Below are positions 11,286 to 20,989 of a stretch of 64,000 nucleotides of DNA, one piece after another. Origin of the DNA: Maylandia zebra (Eukaryota > Chordata > Actinopteri > Cichliformes > Cichlidae). Positions within the stretch are counted from its first letter, which is position 1, and the number at the start of each line of letters is the position of its first letter. The stretch lies in contig NC_135172.1 of NCBI RefSeq assembly GCF_041146795.1, positions 11,894,137 to 11,958,136 on the forward strand, given 5' to 3'. The position numbers and the translations under genes were made by a program. The notes beneath the pieces were generated by a model, which saw only the letters and a program-made list of their open reading frames with translations, did no database searches and had not been told where the DNA came from.

Positions 11286-11718
11286 CAGTTGCTTGCAAAA
11301 GTATTCGCCCCCCTCAGATCTGTGGCAAGATCTGAAACTGCTGTTCACAAACGCTGTCCATCTAATCTGACTGAGCTGGAGCTGTTTTGCAAAGAAGAAT
11401 GGGCAAAGATTTCAGTCTCTAGATGTGCAAAGCTGGTAGAGACAGACCCTAAAAGACTGGCAGCTGTAACTGCAGCAAAAGGTGGTTCTACAAAGTATTG
11501 AGTCAGGGGGCTGAATAATTACGCACACCCCACTTTGCAGTTATTTATTTGTAAAAAATGTTTGGAATCATGTATGATTTTCCTTCCACTTCTCACGTGT
11601 GCACCACTTTGTGTTGGTCTTTCACGTGGAAGTCCAATAAAATTGATTCATGTTTGTGGCTGTAATGTGACAAAATGTGGAAAAGTTCAAGGGGGCCGAA
11701 TACTTTTGCAAGCCACTG
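11286..11718 (+). mobile_element. Internally deleted Tc1/mariner relic
   Basis: Inverted ends CAGTTGCTTGCAAAAGTATTC and its partner GAATACTTTTGCAAGCCACTG bound about 430 bp, with TA after the right end. A frame ending at 11501 keeps the last 45 or so codons of a Tc1 transposase (FCKEEWAKISVSRCAKL). It is present in both copies. Confidence 0.85.
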
Positions 11719-12347
11719 TAGTACCACGCTCCAACAGTTTTGCAAACTAGAGGCCATCCTGCTACACATAAAATATATCAGTGTCATAAATGTTAGTTTA
11801 GTCACGTGTTTGTTTATTATCCTTATTGTTTTATCTGGGACTGTTTGCAAACATCTCAGAGAGAGGAGACACCAGCATCTGAACAGAGACTCAAACCAGC
11901 AACCTGCAGCTCCCTGCTTGGCTGCTCCAGTTTTCTCCTCTCTCATGTTGCCCACCAGTGATTTCTAGCTGCCCACCCACACAGCAGGCTAGAATATGCA
12001 CTGAGCCTCAGCACCATGGTTGCAATACTTGGACATGTTTTCTTTATTAAATAATGAACCAGACCCCAAAAAGTAAACAGCTGTTATTGCTAGGCAACGG
12101 GAGCAGCATTTGGTGATGCAGCACCTGACATTCCTGACCATGTGGGCGGAGCATGCATGGAATGGAATGTTTTGTAGAACTGTGCAACACAAGCACTTAG
12201 TTACAGCATTTTTCATTTTATCCAGACACAGCTAGAGACACATCTACAGCAGCATCTCTGTGCAGGACAGACGACGGTTGAAGAAAAAAACACATCGAAA
12301 ACTTCACTTCTCTACAAAACTTTGGTTCCTTTGTTTAAAAGGCCAAA
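11719..12347 (+). other. Upstream region of the coiled-coil gene
   Basis: No other gene is seen. The last 150 bases are A-rich and probably hold the 5' UTR. A TTTAAAAG motif lies just before the start codon, but it is too close to be a core promoter. Confidence 0.35.
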
Positions 12348-13415
12348 ATGAATCAAGGGAGATCGAGAAGAGGATTGGTGAGTGCGTCACCATACAGTAC
12401 AGAACAGTCTGAGCTGATTAAACTACGAGAAGAATTTCAAATAATACAGGCTGAAAATGTCAAATTAAAAGAAGTGGCAGAAGAATCAAGAGGAGAAGCT
12501 AAAAATTCAAAGTTTGAAACCGAAGTAGTATTGAAGGAATTACTGCATGTGGGTCTAAAGCTTAAAGGAGAGAAGATGGGAAAACAACAAGCAGAAAATG
12601 AGAATGAAAACATCAAGAAAGAACTGTTGGAAGCTCAAAAAGCATTGCAGGAAGAGAAAAGCACAGCACAAGAAGCTAAAAATAAATATCAAACTGCAAA
12701 GAAGGAGGCAGAAAATGTGATGCAGGAATTACAGGAGGTGCAGGAAGCTTTTGAAGGGGAGAAAAGGAAAATGCAGTTGGCAGCACAAGAAGCTGAAAAT
12801 GTAACGGCTGAAGCTGAAATACTCAGGAAGGAATTACTGCATGTAAAGCAACAACTTGAAGAGGAGAAAAAACGTAAACACGAGGCAGAAAATGAGATTG
12901 AAAATATGAAGAAAGAATTGTTGGAAGCTCAAAAAGTGTTGGAGGAAGAGAAATTTAAAATACAGGAAGCAAAGAAAGAAATGGAAAATACAAAGAGTTT
13001 CACTCAAAACATGAGGAAGAAGTTGCTGGAAACAGAGGAAGAAATAGAAAAAGAGACACATGGAAAATGGGAGGCAAAACAGGAAAGTGAAACTCTGAAG
13101 AAGAAACTGATGAAAGTGCAAGAAGAACTTGCAGAAGAGAAAATTGAGTTGAAGGTATTCAAGAAAGAAACGACAGCCTCTGAGGTGACCAAGAAAGGCT
13201 GCAAAGATGCACTTAAAGAAATGCAAAAGCACAAAAAGGAAGCTAAAGAGCTCCTGAAACAGAAAGTCAAACTGGCCAAACAGCAGCTGAAAGAAGCATT
13301 TAAAGACGCCGAGGAGCAGCTAAACAAAACTTTAAAAGAGCTGAAGGCAAAAGAAAAAGAAAAGAAAGCCGAGGACAGGAGTGGATTCTGGAGCAGACTG
13401 CTGAGAAAAAACTGA
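12348..13415 (+). CDS. Intronless coiled-coil protein, 355 aa, unknown function
   Basis: The start is the first ATG of a long open frame, with A at -3 (CCAAAATGA). The protein is very rich in Glu, Lys, Gln and Ala with heptad-like spacing of Leu over most of its length (about residues 19-340). A unit of about 98 residues is repeated: KELLHV at residues 63-68 recurs near 161-166, and ENEIENMKKELLEAQK repeats ENENENIKKELLEAQK. A Ser-rich N-terminus (1-18) and a basic tail ending SGFWSRLLRKN flank the coil. There is no signal peptide or membrane segment. Two AATAAA signals follow (13565, 13669). I do not recognise the family; a role as a structural or scaffold protein would be a guess. The frame also stays open in copy 2, with K52E the only change I saw. 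Confidence 0.7.
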   Translation: MNQGRSRRGLVSASPYSTEQSELIKLREEFQIIQAENVKLKEVAEESRGEAKNSKFETEVVLKELLHVGLKLKGEKMGKQQAENENENIKKELLEAQKALQEEKSTAQEAKNKYQTAKKEAENVMQELQEVQEAFEGEKRKMQLAAQEAENVTAEAEILRKELLHVKQQLEEEKKRKHEAENEIENMKKELLEAQKVLEEEKFKIQEAKKEMENTKSFTQNMRKKLLETEEEIEKETHGKWEAKQESETLKKKLMKVQEELAEEKIELKVFKKETTASEVTKKGCKDALKEMQKHKKEAKELLKQKVKLAKQQLKEAFKDAEEQLNKTLKELKAKEKEKKAEDRSGFWSRLLRKN

Positions 13416-13690
13416 CCCAGCAGCATCAAGTTTAAGGAGAGCAATAGTTTCTTCCTCCTTCCCCCTCTCTCAACCTTTCTTTCACAAAAATCCCCCCAAA
13501 CTTGACTTGGGACGTTTGTTTGTTTTTAAAAACTCTATTCTGAATACATGTACTGAAATACACAAATAAAAATGCCATAACTTGACCTCACGTTGCCGGC
13601 TTCTTTTCTTGTGTGTCTGTGGATGTAAAACAGTAACACACTTTCTGCTCTGTGTGTTTTTAATTGTAAATAAATGCAATATATCTTCAT
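13416..13690 (+). other. 3' UTR of the coiled-coil gene
   Basis: AATAAA at 13565-13570 and 13669-13674 give two candidate poly(A) sites. Confidence 0.55.
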
Positions 13691-13861
13691 TTTAAAAACT
13701 TCTGCTCTAAATCTTTTTTTAGCAAAATGCTTTTTTTGCCCCTTCCTGATTTCTTATGTTTTAACATGTTTGTTACATTTACATGTTTCCGATTTCAAGT
13801 GTTAACACAGATGGTCAGAGACAGAGGTCTGGACAGCTCTTTCCCTTTATTTGTATTTATT

Positions 13862-14448
13862 CAGGTTATTTTTATACTCAAAAATCCATCCACAAGCTTC
13901 AACGCGTCCAGAACTCTGCTGCCCGTATCATCACCAGGACCCCTTCTATCCACCACATTACTCCTGTTCTGCAGCAGCTTCACTGGCTTCCGGTCAAATA
14001 TCGTATCAATTTCAAAATACTCTTGTACACATTTAAGGCTATTCATCATCTCTGCCCTCCATATCTTTCTGATCTGGTTAAGATCACCGCCCCATCTCGT
14101 TGTCTCAGATCTACTTCTTCCCTTTCACTCTCCGTCCCCTCCCCCCGTCTTGCCACCATGGGGAGCAGGGCTTTCAGCTGCTCTGCTCCACGACTCTGGA
14201 ATCCCCTACCTCCTGATTTAAGAAATATCTCTTCCTTCTCTCTCTTTAAGTCCCAACTCAAAACTCACTTGTTCAAAATAGCTTATCCCACATAACCTCT
14301 CCACTCTGCTCTTTTAAATTAGTTTATGTCTTATGCTTTTACGATTGTGTAAACTGCTTGTTTTTATGTTGCTTTTTATTCTAATGTGTACAGTGACCTT
14401 GAGTGTTTTGAAAGGCGCTTTCAAATAAAATGTATTATTATTATCTTT
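13862..14448 (+). mobile_element. 5'-truncated LINE (L2-like) 3' end
   Basis: A frame to 14295 encodes the RT C-terminus (QNSAARIITRTP, LHWLPVKYRINFK, LWNPLPPDLR) typical of fish L2-type LINEs. It is followed by a short 3' UTR and an AAATAAAATG(TATT)n tail. Confidence 0.8.
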
Positions 14449-15446
14449 GAAATATCTCAGTGTGACACTGATACTGTACATGAGTGTGGTAGGTTTTGAA
14501 AACAGCATCAGCAGAGTACACAGCAAAGGGGAAAGGAACAATTGTTCCTTTCAAATTTTTTACAAAACATCCAATCCTGGATCATATCCATATCCACTTA
14601 GGATCGAGTGATCCAAATACACCACATTGTGACAATAACCACGGCATAGCAGCTGATGAGCAGCAGATAGATACTGCTCATGGCACCACTGGTGCAACTA
14701 GACTTGCAGTCAAGACTGCCAAAACCAAGACCAAGACCAGAGGGTATCGAGACCAAGTCGAGACGAGACCAAGACCAAGATGAGACGAAGTCGAGACGAG
14801 ACGAGACCAAGACAAACAAAAGAGTCTTTAAACTGCAGCCAGATGCTGCTTCGTTTACGGGTGTCAGGCATATTTATGTGTTTTTGCTTTCACACAGCCC
14901 TCCTCACCACTGTCTACTGTCTCACTCACTTACTGAGAGGACAGACGCACCCTCCACTTGACTGTCGAGAAATGCAGATCCAAAAGCAACAACATGGCAG
15001 GTCAAGAGACAACAGCAGTATCCTGAGCAGCGAGGGGTCCAGCAGCAACAGCAGTATGTGCAAAAGGCATCAGCAAGGAGAAAACACCATCATCATGACT
15101 GGATGGATGGAGATGCATTTCCAACAAGCTGCAAATTCACTGTGTGTGAATGCAAATTGAGAACACTGTCTGAGTTGGACATTTGTTACGTTTGGAGTGA
15201 AACGGCAATGGAAGAGACAGTGGGCGTAGATTTCGTTTTGGCATTGGTGGGGACCAATGACCAATGATTCAGGGTTATTTTTCCTTTTTGTCTGTGCTTC
15301 TTGATAACAAAAGGAGAAATGGACTTGCCTAAATATCCTCTTCTACATGCTTTTAAACTATTTAAAATTACAATTGATAGTTTTATATGTGAGTTATATA
15401 ATGCTAAATTACAATTAAACAAATGACTAAGTATTTTAGACTTTCA
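14449..15446. other. Spacer with CGAGACCAAGA-type simple repeat
   Basis: About 14709-14815 is a degenerate tandem repeat of GAGACCAAGAC units on the plus strand. The rest shows no gene that I can support; part may be intron of the zinc-finger gene that follows. Confidence 0.5.
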
Positions 15447-15447
15447 G

Positions 15448-16033
15448 TCAGCAAGCCGGCCTAAAAATACATCAACGTAAACACACTGGAGACAAACTGA
15501 AATACTGCAAAGAATGTGGGAGAAGCTTCCCCACATCGGGTGACTTAAAACGACATGAACTCTTTCACAGTGGGGTCAAAAAGCACCTCTGTGATCAGTG
15601 TGGGTCATCCATCACCACTGCAGGTCAGCTTAAAACACACAAACGAGTCCACACAGGAGAGAAACCATACAAGTGCAGACACTGTGACAAGAGCTTCTCA
15701 CAGTCAGGTAATCGTAACGCGCATGAACGTACACACATGGAAGGAAACTACAGCTGTGAGCAGTGTGACAAGAGCTTCAGTAATCTCAGTTCATACTCTG
15801 CACACAAACGATCCCACGTTACTAATAAACTGTTTCACTGTTACCACTGTGCCAAAACATTCACTTCATCATCTGCTCTGTGCAAACATCAGCGCGATCA
15901 CGCAGGGCTGAAATCGTTCCCATCACAGGACGACAGCGAATCTGAAGAGAGAGAAACATCCTCTTCTGGTTTCAGAGTCCAACTTAAAACCCTGGAGATC
16001 AGGCTCCACAGAGCTCAGGTCGGCTCTCCTTAA
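15448..16033 (+). CDS. C2H2 zinc-finger protein, last exon
   Basis: After a TTTCAG acceptor (15442-15447) the frame runs to TAA at 16031-16033. It starts inside a finger (GLKIHQRKHTGDK) and contains five further C2H2 fingers: CKECG, CDQCG, CRHCD, CEQCD and CYHCA blocks, each with the HxxxH pair and HTGEKPY-type linkers between some. A Ser/Glu-rich tail (SESEERETSSS) closes it. Such proteins bind DNA through finger arrays. The upstream exons are not identifiable in the window, so it may be a partial gene. The linkers and fingers are degenerate in places (H-SGVKK, HMEGN), as in many fish ZNF duplicates. Poly(A) signals lie near 16198 and 16220. Confidence 0.65.
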
Positions 16034-16569
16034 GTTTAAGTTAAAGTTCTAATGAGGCTATGAATCAAACTGTTCCTATAGTTCAATGTTAATCTTTATA
16101 AATTGTTCTTCTGTTTGTGTTCAGTCGTTACCTTTTTTTTCAGTGGTTGGATTAAAAATCAGTTTCAGTTGAAGTTTTTATTGAATGTATTTTGTTAAAT
16201 AAAGTTAAAAAAATGTTAAATAAAGAATTGTTTGAACGACAAAGATTTTGAGCCATGATGTCATTTCCTGTATTTCAGAGTAAAGACTGAAGTGACGAAT
16301 GGAAACATGTTTACAGTCATGGAATAAACACTGATGGGTCATCTGTAGGAAGTTCTATTGCTGACCTGACAGACTCGACCTTGTTTACAAAGAAAGAAAG
16401 GAACTGATGACATGTGTCAGCAGAGGCTTTCAGGGTTGTTTAGAGTAGAGCTGATAGTCTTAAAGAGAACACGGGGATTTTGACGATTTAACACAATGAT
16501 CTGAGAAAAATGTCTGTTTCTCTCATTTTCACCGTATTCTGATCAAATTTCCAACATTCTTTTAACATG
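16034..16569 (+). other. 3' UTR of zinc-finger exon and spacer
   Basis: AATAAAG signals near 16198 and 16220 probably end the zinc-finger transcript. Nothing else is recognised. Confidence 0.45.
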
Positions 16570-16853
16570 ACCGGTACCGGTCCGTGAGTCGTTTGGTACC
16601 GGGCCGCGAGAGTTGAGGCTCAGGTGTGAAATGTATGGTTTTCAGGGTTTTTATCGGTTTTCAGTGTTATTTTGTTAGTGTTTTTATCGTTAACTCGGTT
16701 TTCCTCGGTCTTTTCACGTGTGTTATGAATAAATCTTCTTTTTTTCGGTATCGGTACTAGTTTTATTTTGTTGAATTTATCCGCAACACCTTAAAGGCCG
16801 GTCCGTGAAAATATTGTTCCGTGGCGCAAAAAAGGTTGGGGACCACTGCTGTA
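16570..16853 (-). mobile_element. Non-autonomous hAT-like relic
   Basis: The right end reads GGTTGGGGACCACTG, the typical hAT/Charlie-like terminal repeat. The left part carries the matching GGTCCGTGAGTCG and GGGCCGCG blocks. There is no coding capacity. Confidence 0.5.
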
Positions 16854-17186
16854 AAGTATAAAAAAAAACTCCTCCCCCTGCTACGCCTCAGTAATCTAAT
16901 GTATTCATCAATTGTTCTCTTAATTATTCAAAGTTGGTTCAACTTATCATGTTCTGGGTTCTATCCTTTATGTATTTAATCTTCAATTTTATTTATTTGT
17001 GTAAGCGATATTTTTGACAACCTTTAACACACTTAAAGAGCCGCTTTCACCGTCTTCCCTCCAGCTGTTTCCTGTTGCTCGCTCTCTTCTTCTCTTATCT
17101 GATCATCTCGAGCACGTCTTGTACAACACTGTTACTTTTGCAGGCACACATTCGGTTACAAGCTCAACCACATTTTGCCCTATATA

Positions 17187-17385
17187 CAGTGGGGCAAAAA
17201 AGTATTTAGTCAGCCACCGATTGTGCAAGTTCCCCCACCTAAAATGATGACAGAGGTCAGTAATTTGCACCAGAGGTACACTTCAACTGTGAGAGACAGA
17301 ATGTGAAAAAAAAATCCATGAATCCACATGGTAGGATTTGTAAAGAATTTATTCGTAAATCAGGGTGGAAAATAAGTATTTGGTC
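17187..17385 (+). repeat. Left terminal inverted repeat of the Tc1 element
   Basis: 199 bp, the inverse of 18592-18791. A nine-A run here pairs with ten T on the right. Confidence 0.93.
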
Positions 17386-17551
17386 ACCTCAAACATGGAA
17401 AATCTCTGGCTCTCACAGACCTGTAACGTCTTCTGTAAGAAGCTTTTCTGTCCCCCACTCGTTACCTGTATGAATGGCACCTGTTTGAACTCATCATCTG
17501 TATAAAAGACACCTGTCCACAGCCTCAAACAGTCAGACTCCAAACTCCGCC

Positions 17552-18574
17552 ATGGCCAAGACCAAAGAGCTTTCGAAGGACACCAGGAAAAGTATTGTAG
17601 ACCTGCACCAGACTGGGAAGAGTGAATCTACAATAGGCAAGCAGCTTGGTGTGAAAAAATCAACTGTGGGAGCAATCATCAGAAAATGGAAGACATACAA
17701 GACCACTGATAATCTCCCTCGATCTGGGGCTCCACGCAAGATCTCATCCCGTGGGGTCAAAATGATCATGAGAACGGTGAGCAAAGATCCCAGAACCACA
17801 CGGGGGGACCTGGTGAATGACCTGCAGAGAGCTGGGACCAAAGTAACAAAGGTCACCATCAGTAACACACTACAACGGCAGGGAATCAAATCCCGCAGTG
17901 CCAGACGTGTTCCGCTGCTGAAGCCAGTGCATGTCCAGGCCCGTCTGAAGTTTGCCAGAGAGCACATGGATGATACAGCAGAGGATTGGGAGAATGTCAT
18001 GTGGTCAGATGAAACCAAAGTAGAACTTTTTGGTATAAACTCCACTCGTCGTGTTTGGAGGAAGAAGAATACTGAGTTGCATCCCAAGAACACCATACCT
18101 ACTGTGAAGCATGGGGGTGGAAACATCATGCTATGGGGCTGTTTTTCTGCCAAGGGGACAGGACGACTGATCCGTGTTAAGGACAGAATGAATGGGGCCA
18201 TGTATCGTGAGATTTTGAGCCAAAACCTCCTTCCATCAGTGAGAACTTTGAAGATGAAACGAGGCTGGGTCTTCCAACATGACAATGATCCAAAACACAC
18301 CGCCCGGGCAACAAAGGAGTGGCTCCGTAAGAAGCATTTGAAAGTCCTGGAGTGGCCTAGCCAGTCTCCAGACCTCAACCCCATAGAAAATCTGTGGCGG
18401 GAGTTGAAAGTCCGTGTTGCTCGGCGACAGCCCCAAAACATCACTGCTCTCGAGAAGATCTGCATGGAGGAATGGGCCAAAATACCAGCTACTGTGTGTG
18501 CAAACCTGGTAAAGACCTATAGTAAACGTTTGACCTCTGTTATTGTCAACAAAGGTTATGTTACAAAGTATTGA
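17552..18574 (+). CDS. Tc1-type transposase, 340 aa
   Basis: It catalyses cut-and-paste movement of the element at TA sites. The N-terminus ([15 protein letters not shown]) begins a paired-type helix-turn-helix region (about 1-110) that binds the inverted repeats, with the GSAPR-like GAPRKIS hinge. The DDE catalytic domain follows: first Asp in WSDETKVE (near residue 153), second Asp in [10 protein letters not shown] (near 245) and Glu in NPIENLW, 34 residues on. [13 protein letters not shown]ly-rich motif is present. The length equals the usual 340 aa and there is no stop or frameshift. The ATG is the first in the frame, 166 bp inside the left repeat. Confidence 0.96.
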   Translation: MAKTKELSKDTRKSIVDLHQTGKSESTIGKQLGVKKSTVGAIIRKWKTYKTTDNLPRSGAPRKISSRGVKMIMRTVSKDPRTTRGDLVNDLQRAGTKVTKVTISNTLQRQGIKSRSARRVPLLKPVHVQARLKFAREHMDDTAEDWENVMWSDETKVELFGINSTRRVWRKKNTELHPKNTIPTVKHGGGNIMLWGCFSAKGTGRLIRVKDRMNGAMYREILSQNLLPSVRTLKMKRGWVFQHDNDPKHTARATKEWLRKKHLKVLEWPSQSPDLNPIENLWRELKVRVARRQPQNITALEKICMEEWAKIPATVCANLVKTYSKRLTSVIVNKGYVTKY

Positions 18575-18591
18575 GTTGTATTTTTGTTATT

Positions 18592-18791
18592 GACCAAATA
18601 CTTATTTTCCACCCTGATTTACGAATAAATTCTTTACAAATCCTACCATGTGGATTCATGGATTTTTTTTTTCACATTCTGTCTCTCACAGTTGAAGTGT
18701 ACCTCTGGTGCAAATTACTGACCTCTGTCATCATTTTAGGTGGGGGAACTTGCACAATCGGTGGCTGACTAAATACTTTTTTGCCCCACTG
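18592..18791 (-). repeat. Right terminal inverted repeat of the Tc1 element
   Basis: 200 bp, the inverse of 17187-17385, followed by a TA target duplication. Confidence 0.93.
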
Positions 18792-18793
18792 TA

Positions 18794-19286
18794 GGTGTCT
18801 CACTCTCCATATGTTTCCTGTCGACTTATTCATGGCATGAATATCTTTAACACCTTCTGCATCACTACTTGCTAAGCAAAGACAAAGCAAAATGTTTCAC
18901 CTCTACCCTAGAAATAAATCTACGTAATATCTGTGACCATAAGCGTGCATGCATTGACCTTTTACTGCACTCTAAGTCACCTTTCACAACAGATCATCTC
19001 TTCATGAGCACTTTTTCAGTATGTGTAAGAAAGTGTGCATTATAACCGCTTATTCTACTAAAAGATCAAAGAGAAAACAAACATTTTCAACGTCACTTCC
19101 TCTGCCTCCGATATCGGTCATCCTACCTTTTCGACAGATTTAAAAGCCTCTAAGCCCAGGTTTGCCCACCTTGCTGTTCAATTGACCGTTCTCTGTCCAG
19201 GACAGCGGGCCGATTTCTAAGTCTTATGTTAATTTATAAGCGCTTCCCGCAGCTTAACAGGAAGCTCCACTTAACCGGCGTCTAAG
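18794..19286. other. Spacer left of the L1 insertion
   Basis: No gene recognised. It is contiguous, without the L1, with the sequence right of 29389, which carries a primer-site-like motif, so both may belong to one older element. Confidence 0.35.
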
Positions 19287-19297
19287 TATCCCACTTT
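19287..19297. repeat. Target site duplication of L1, left copy
   Basis: TATCCCACTTT is repeated at 29379-29389 and bounds the 10-kb minus-strand L1. Confidence 0.8.
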
Positions 19298-19322
19298 TTT
19301 TTTAAACAATGTCTTTTTTATT

Positions 19323-20989
19323 AAGAGGTTTCCTTTTGTACACATAAACATCAACATATATATTATACATATAGACAGAAAGAAAAGAGAAGGATTACAG
19401 ATGATCTGTACATTAAGGGGTTTTTTTTTTTTTTGTGTCCCGTTTGGATCTATAGCCATCAGAATTGTTGTCTTAAGGCCAAGAAAGATGCCAAGCGGAT
19501 TTATTTTACCAAGTGGATCATCATGGCCTTGCGATATTGGTCCATTTGATTGACCTTTATTATAATTATGAATTTATTTTATTTACAGTTGCTACAAACG
19601 GGACAGACATGACTGGGGGATAGGACAGGGAGAAAGAATGAAAGAAAGAGAGGGAGAGAAAGAAAACCAAAGGGGAGAAGAGACGGTGAGAAGGGGGGGA
19701 AGAAAGAAAAAAAACAAACAAAAAAAAACAAAAAAACACCTGGGTCACCTGTATGGAGAAAAAAAACAGAAGAGAAAGCAAACAACAAAGAGCAACATAA
19801 TAAAAAAAACGGCACCATCACAATAAACTAGCTAGCAGTAGATACTAAATAATAAACGATATTGTGCAGCACGCAAGATAGACAGCGCACAATGTGCTTT
19901 GAGGCAGCAGCCAAGAAAGCTGTAGTCCGCGTCTGTGAATATCCGTGTGTACACCTGTGTGCATACCTGTGTGGATCAGCATGCTTGCATTCCAAAGGTT
20001 TCTCCATGTAATGATCTGCTAGAGGGTGTGGGGGGGGGGCCACAGCCCCGTCCACCAGGGCATGAAGCAGGTATGGAGGAGATCAAAACTCCAGACATCC
20101 AGAGGCCCCCAGAACACAACAGACCAAGGAAGACCAACAGAGGGGCAGCCGCGCCACTGTCCCAGTAAGAGCTGAGGAGAGTCCCAGATGAGGGCTCACT
20201 CAGCAGCCACGGAGCAGAAGCCAGGGGGAGTTGCAGTGACGCGCCCGTGAGCTCCGCCGGCAGCCAGCTGTGCCTGAGTGACCGAGCCCCAGGCCGAGAG
20301 GCCGGGGGCACCCCACCTCCGAAGTGGCCCGAGCGAGCCCCAGGCTCCAGGCCCCGATAAGCGGCCGCCAAGGAGTGAGCCGGTGTGTACCCGGACGCCC
20401 ACCCCCAGACACAAAGAACCACCAACGCACCGACACCTGAGGGAGTCCGCCACTGGCAGGGGAAGTGGTGGTGGGTGGAGATAGGCCTCCAAACCTTGGA
20501 GGGCCTGAGATGTCCCCAGAGAGGTGGCGTCTGATACCCAACCTGACATATAGACACAAACATCCATTCCCACCCTCATGCTCTCATATGCACTTACTCC
20601 ACACTCAACCAACGTGGAGACAGACATAAAGAGACGCTGTACACACGATCACACTCCCCAAGCGTACTCTACGAACCGGGTCTAGGTACCCTTGCCCCTG
20701 GAGGGGGGAACTGCACCCAGACCCAGGTGGTCTGTACATTAAGGTTAAGTAGTACATTTAAGCTGTGAAATGAGTCCAAAAATGTATCTTCGGCTGTGAA
20801 ATAAAAGAAAAAAAAAGAAAAAGAAAAAAGGGAAAGAAAGAGAAAAAAAAAGAATATAAACAAATGTATAATATATCCCAAAGTAACATAATCCCTGCAA
20901 AACAATCCCATTCATTCCCACCCAGGTCACTGCCTGCACCCGCACACTGTATTTCCACACCTGACTTAAGAGAGTTCGCTGAAAAATTC
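19323..20989 (-). other. L1 3' untranslated region
   Basis: This follows the ORF2 stop (20992-20990). It includes purine-rich runs (plus strand about 19620-19750) and a GC-rich segment (20030-20480), both usual for fish L1 3' UTRs. Long open frames in the GC-rich part are by-products of composition. Confidence 0.65.

Larger units (their letters stand above)
1561..12904 (+). repeat. Segmental duplication, copy 1 (direct repeat of 45107-64000)
   Basis: Reading both copies side by side gives the same order and strand of every fragment with very few differences. The offset is 43546 up to about 2670, 43517 after a 29-bp deletion in copy 2 (CGATATTA-type short repeats at 2672-2715), 43472 after a 45-bp deletion (5701-5745), 51104 after the ERV inserted in copy 2, and 51096 after a shorter GT run (6666-6690). 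Homology probably continues past 12904, but copy 2 is cut by the window end. Confidence 0.97.
17187..18791 (+). mobile_element. Apparently intact Tc1/mariner transposon
   Basis: The element begins CAGTGGGGCAAAAAAGTA and ends with its inverse, flanked by TA on both sides (17185-17186, 18792-18793). Its inverted repeats are about 200 bp and match except for one A in a homopolymer run. It encloses one uninterrupted transposase gene. This is a full-length, possibly autonomous copy. Confidence 0.95.

Noticed and set aside
12834..13444. Long Phe/Leu/Ser-rich open frames on the minus strand
   Set aside because: They are antisense shadows of the Glu/Lys-rich coiled-coil gene.
17533..18480. 315-codon minus-strand frame
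   Set aside because: Antisense of the Tc1 transposase; no family features.
19976..20627. GC-rich minus-strand frames up to 195 codons
   Set aside because: They lie in the L1 3' UTR and follow from base composition.
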